From assembly GCF_015058545.1 (NCBI RefSeq), contig NZ_SVCB01000063.1, positions 1-25,071 on the forward strand: 25,071 nt of DNA, in the 5' to 3' direction. The notes under the pieces are model-generated. The model did not search any database, had not been told where the DNA came from, and saw only the letters and a list, made by a program, of their open reading frames with translations. Source of the DNA: Veillonella sp. (GTDB lineage: Bacteria; Bacillota; Negativicutes; Veillonellales; Veillonellaceae). The position numbers and the translations under genes are program-made. Positions within the stretch are counted from its first letter, which is position 1. The number at the start of each line of letters is the position of its first letter. Positions 23,314 through 25,071 of this stretch are shown here, piece by piece.

Positions 23314-23342
23314 TTAAACATGATTTATGCATAGCCTATATT
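23314..23342 (+). promoter_or_regulatory. Candidate promoter for the aminotransferase gene
   Basis: TTAAAC (23314-23319) and TATATT (23337-23342) with a 17-bp spacer. The -35 is weak. The -10 runs into a 16-bp palindrome, consistent with a repressed promoter. Confidence 0.4.
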
Positions 23343-23353
23343 GTATACAATAT
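23338..23353. promoter_or_regulatory. Perfect 16-bp palindrome, GntR-like operator candidate
   Basis: ATATTGTATACAATAT is identical on both strands. Its core TTGTATACAA matches the general GntR-family operator pattern (GT and AC half-sites). It overlaps the possible -10 of the aminotransferase promoter. No regulator gene is adjacent in the window. Confidence 0.5.
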
Positions 23354-23470
23354 TCTTTTCAAAAAACATCATAATTTTGTCATTTTTCAACTGATTGCTC
23401 TTGTAAGGTGCTTTTTTTTTCGCTATTATTAAGTAAGGAATTGATTAATACAGATGGGATGGTGTCGGTT

Positions 23471-24721
23471 ATGACTATGAGTATGGCAGCAACACACGCA
23501 AGGGGAAAAAAAGCAAAGGACAATATTTTTGTCATGAATGCACGGGCGCAAGAAGATGCTAAAATTAATGGCAAAGAAAATGTGCTTAACGGTACCTTGG
23601 GCTCCATTATGGACGAAGAAGGCAATATTGTCTTTTTGAAAGCAGTAGAAAAAGAATATTTAAACTTGCCGCGTAATGAATATGTGGCATATGCACCGAT
23701 TGCTGGTTTACCTGAATTCTTGGAAGCCGCTAAAAGCGAATGTTTTGGCGAATCCAGACCGGATGCCTTAATAGAAGCTGTGGCCACGGCCGGTGGTACA
23801 GGCGGGATTCATCACTTAGTGCACAATTATACCAATCCGGAAGATATCGTTTTGACCGCCGATTGGTATTGGGGTGCGTATGAACAAATTTGCGGTGATA
23901 ATCATCGCCATTTGGAAACCTATCCTTTATTCGATGCGGAATTGAAGTTCAACTTTGAAGGCTTCAAGGCTAAAGTATTGGAAGTAGCGGCTAAACAGGA
24001 AAATGTAGTGACTATCTTCAACTCACCGGGGAATAACCCAACCGGTTTCAGCTTAACCGATGAAGATTGGGATAAAGTAATTGCCTTTGCTAAAGAAGTA
24101 ATCGGCAATGGTAAAAATAAATTTATCATCGCCTGCGACGTAGCCTATATCGATTATTCCGGTGAAAAACAGACCGTTCGTCGTTTCTTCAAGAAATTCA
24201 GTCAATTGCCGAAAGAAATTTTGGTAGTAGCATGTTACAGCTTATCTAAAGGTTTCACTATGTATGGTCAACGTGTAGGGGCTATGATTGGTATTACCTC
24301 CGATGCTGATGTGGCGGCTGAATTTAAGGAAATTAATGCGTTAACATCGCGTGCTACTTGGTCTAATATTTGCCGTCCTGCTATGCGGACCATGGCCAAT
24401 ATTGTTATGGATCCGGCTAAGTTGGCGGCTCATGAAGCGGAACGTGCCGAATACTGTGAACTTGTTCAAGAACGTGCTCACATTTTTACTGAGGAAGCTA
24501 AAGAATTAGGCTTGCCATGCTTGCCATATTGCGGCGGTTTCTTCTTAACCATTCCGACCGAACATGCTAAAGAAGTCGTGGAAGAACTTACTAAAGAACA
24601 TGTTTATGTTATCGCTTTGAAACACGGCATTCGTATTGCCGCTTGTAGCATTCCTAAAAAACAAATGCATGGCTTAGCTAAGATTGTATATGACGTAATG
24701 CACCGCTTAGGTCATTTATAA
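23471..24721 (+). CDS. Class I/II PLP-dependent aminotransferase (aspartate/aromatic type)
   Basis: About 416 residues from the ATG at 23471. Other in-frame starts at 23459, 23477 and 23483 are possible, and none has a strong ribosome binding site. Features of fold type I aminotransferases are the GGTGGIHHLV phosphate-site segment, NSPGNNPTGFSLTDEDW with the substrate-binding Asn, ACDVAYIDYSG with the pyridine-nitrogen Asp, and SLSKGFTMYGQRVG whose Lys (about residue 260) should form the Schiff base. GIRIAACSIP near the end holds the carboxylate-binding Arg. The SLSKGF..YGQRVG context resembles aspartate and aromatic aminotransferases of the AspC/TyrB type. The substrate cannot be fixed by eye. 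It is monocistronic, between terminators, and may be controlled through the palindrome at its promoter. Confidence 0.85.
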   Translation: MTMSMAATHARGKKAKDNIFVMNARAQEDAKINGKENVLNGTLGSIMDEEGNIVFLKAVEKEYLNLPRNEYVAYAPIAGLPEFLEAAKSECFGESRPDALIEAVATAGGTGGIHHLVHNYTNPEDIVLTADWYWGAYEQICGDNHRHLETYPLFDAELKFNFEGFKAKVLEVAAKQENVVTIFNSPGNNPTGFSLTDEDWDKVIAFAKEVIGNGKNKFIIACDVAYIDYSGEKQTVRRFFKKFSQLPKEILVVACYSLSKGFTMYGQRVGAMIGITSDADVAAEFKEINALTSRATWSNICRPAMRTMANIVMDPAKLAAHEAERAEYCELVQERAHIFTEEAKELGLPCLPYCGGFFLTIPTEHAKEVVEELTKEHVYVIALKHGIRIAACSIPKKQMHGLAKIVYDVMHRLGHL

Positions 24722-24729
24722 AATGTAAA

Positions 24730-24764
24730 AAAATCCGGTGAACACAGGGTGCTCACCGGATTTT
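24730..24764. terminator. Bidirectional rho-independent terminator
   Basis: AAAATCCGGTGA (24730-24741) pairs perfectly with TCACCGGATTTT (24753-24764). A-runs on the left and Ts on the right give U-tracts in both directions, serving the converging aminotransferase and DUF896 genes. Confidence 0.92.
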
Positions 24765-24793
24765 CTTGTTTTATCAGTGTAATGTTTTGTGTA

Positions 24794-25036
24794 TTAGCTT
24801 AATTTGGTATTTTTAGCCTGATTGGCGGCCGCCACATCCTTGGCACTGGTAATATTACCTTTTTCATCAACGAATGAAACACGATCCATTTGCGATATAA
24901 CCTGGCCGCGAATGAAGTCTAAGTAGATGCGATATAATTCTTTTTTTTCTACTAATTCGGCTTCCGTTAATTCCTGACCGGATTTTTTCTTATGGGCTAA
25001 TTCATTGATGCGCGCTAAAACGTCATTTATTTCCAT
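24794..25036 (-). CDS. DUF896 family protein (YnzC-like)
   Basis: An 80-residue cytoplasmic protein. The first half, INDVLARINELAHKKKSG then LTEAELVEKKELYRIYLDFIR, is the two-helix hairpin characteristic of DUF896, followed by a segment equivalent to the family's VKIID-EG turn (VSFVDEKGN) and an Ala/Lys-rich tail. I chose the ATG at 25036, preceded by GGAGGG at 25046-25041; the in-frame ATG at 25048 contains that ribosome binding site and is unlikely to be used. The molecular function of the family is unclear. It faces the aminotransferase gene across a shared terminator. Confidence 0.85.
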   Translation of the reverse strand: MEINDVLARINELAHKKKSGQELTEAELVEKKELYRIYLDFIRGQVISQMDRVSFVDEKGNITSAKDVAAANQAKNTKLS

Positions 25037-25071
25037 AAAACCCTCCATGTAAATTATTTATTTTCATAAAA

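Larger units (their letters stand above)
23125..23470. other. Intergenic region between the outer-membrane protein and aminotransferase genes
   Basis: About 345 A/T-rich bases holding the terminator, the palindrome and the candidate promoter listed separately. I see no small gene in the rest. A run of ten Ts lies near 23411-23420. Confidence 0.6.

Overview
The window looks like chromosomal DNA from a diderm member of the Firmicutes, most likely a Negativicutes (Veillonella-like) bacterium. The evidence is a Firmicutes-style division and cell wall (dcw) cluster that includes the DUF881 and small basic protein genes, combined with outer-membrane components: a secretin and a signal-peptide beta-barrel protein ending in Phe. 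MurE carries the DNPR motif of the meso-diaminopimelate type. The family-level assignment is inference; no rRNA is present.

Layout. Positions 1-117 are the end of an IS3-family insertion sequence with the start of its transposase on the minus strand. It sits directly against a PilP/GspC-like gene (103-900), which is followed by a secretin gene (926-2224) with an unusual 9-bp tandem repeat in its signal-peptide region; together these are the tail of a type IV pilus or type II secretion operon. Next come an ABC-F ATPase and glutamyl-Q tRNA(Asp) synthetase (overlapping ATGA), a CoA-binding protein with a near-consensus promoter, and a thioredoxin with a CGYC active site and its own terminator. 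A repeat-rich 377-bp gap (6105-6481) holds an imperfect direct repeat and a 208-bp nested palindrome resembling a MITE; the palindrome's right end contains the stop codon of a minus-strand ThrE-type exporter.

After a 610-bp non-coding stretch (7919-8528) with repeated CAAAAAGTGG motifs and probable MraZ boxes, the dcw cluster runs from mraZ to ftsZ: mraZ, rsmH, ftsL, murE, murF, mraY, murD, murG, murC, ddl, ftsQ, a DUF881 gene, sbp, ftsZ. These genes make the lipid II precursors (MurC-F, MraY, MurG, Ddl) and parts of the divisome (FtsL, FtsQ, FtsZ). The cluster lacks ftsI/spoVD, ftsW, ftsA and murB. An outer-membrane barrel gene follows ftsZ after 43 bp with no terminator between them, and a strong terminator lies after it. 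The window ends with a class I aminotransferase preceded by a GntR-like palindrome, a bidirectional terminator, and a minus-strand DUF896 gene.

Nothing here is a demonstrably new system. The best leads are the LRV-coding repeat in the secretin, the palindromic element near the exporter, the reduced dcw cluster with a short-tailed FtsZ, and the ftsZ to outer-membrane-protein linkage.
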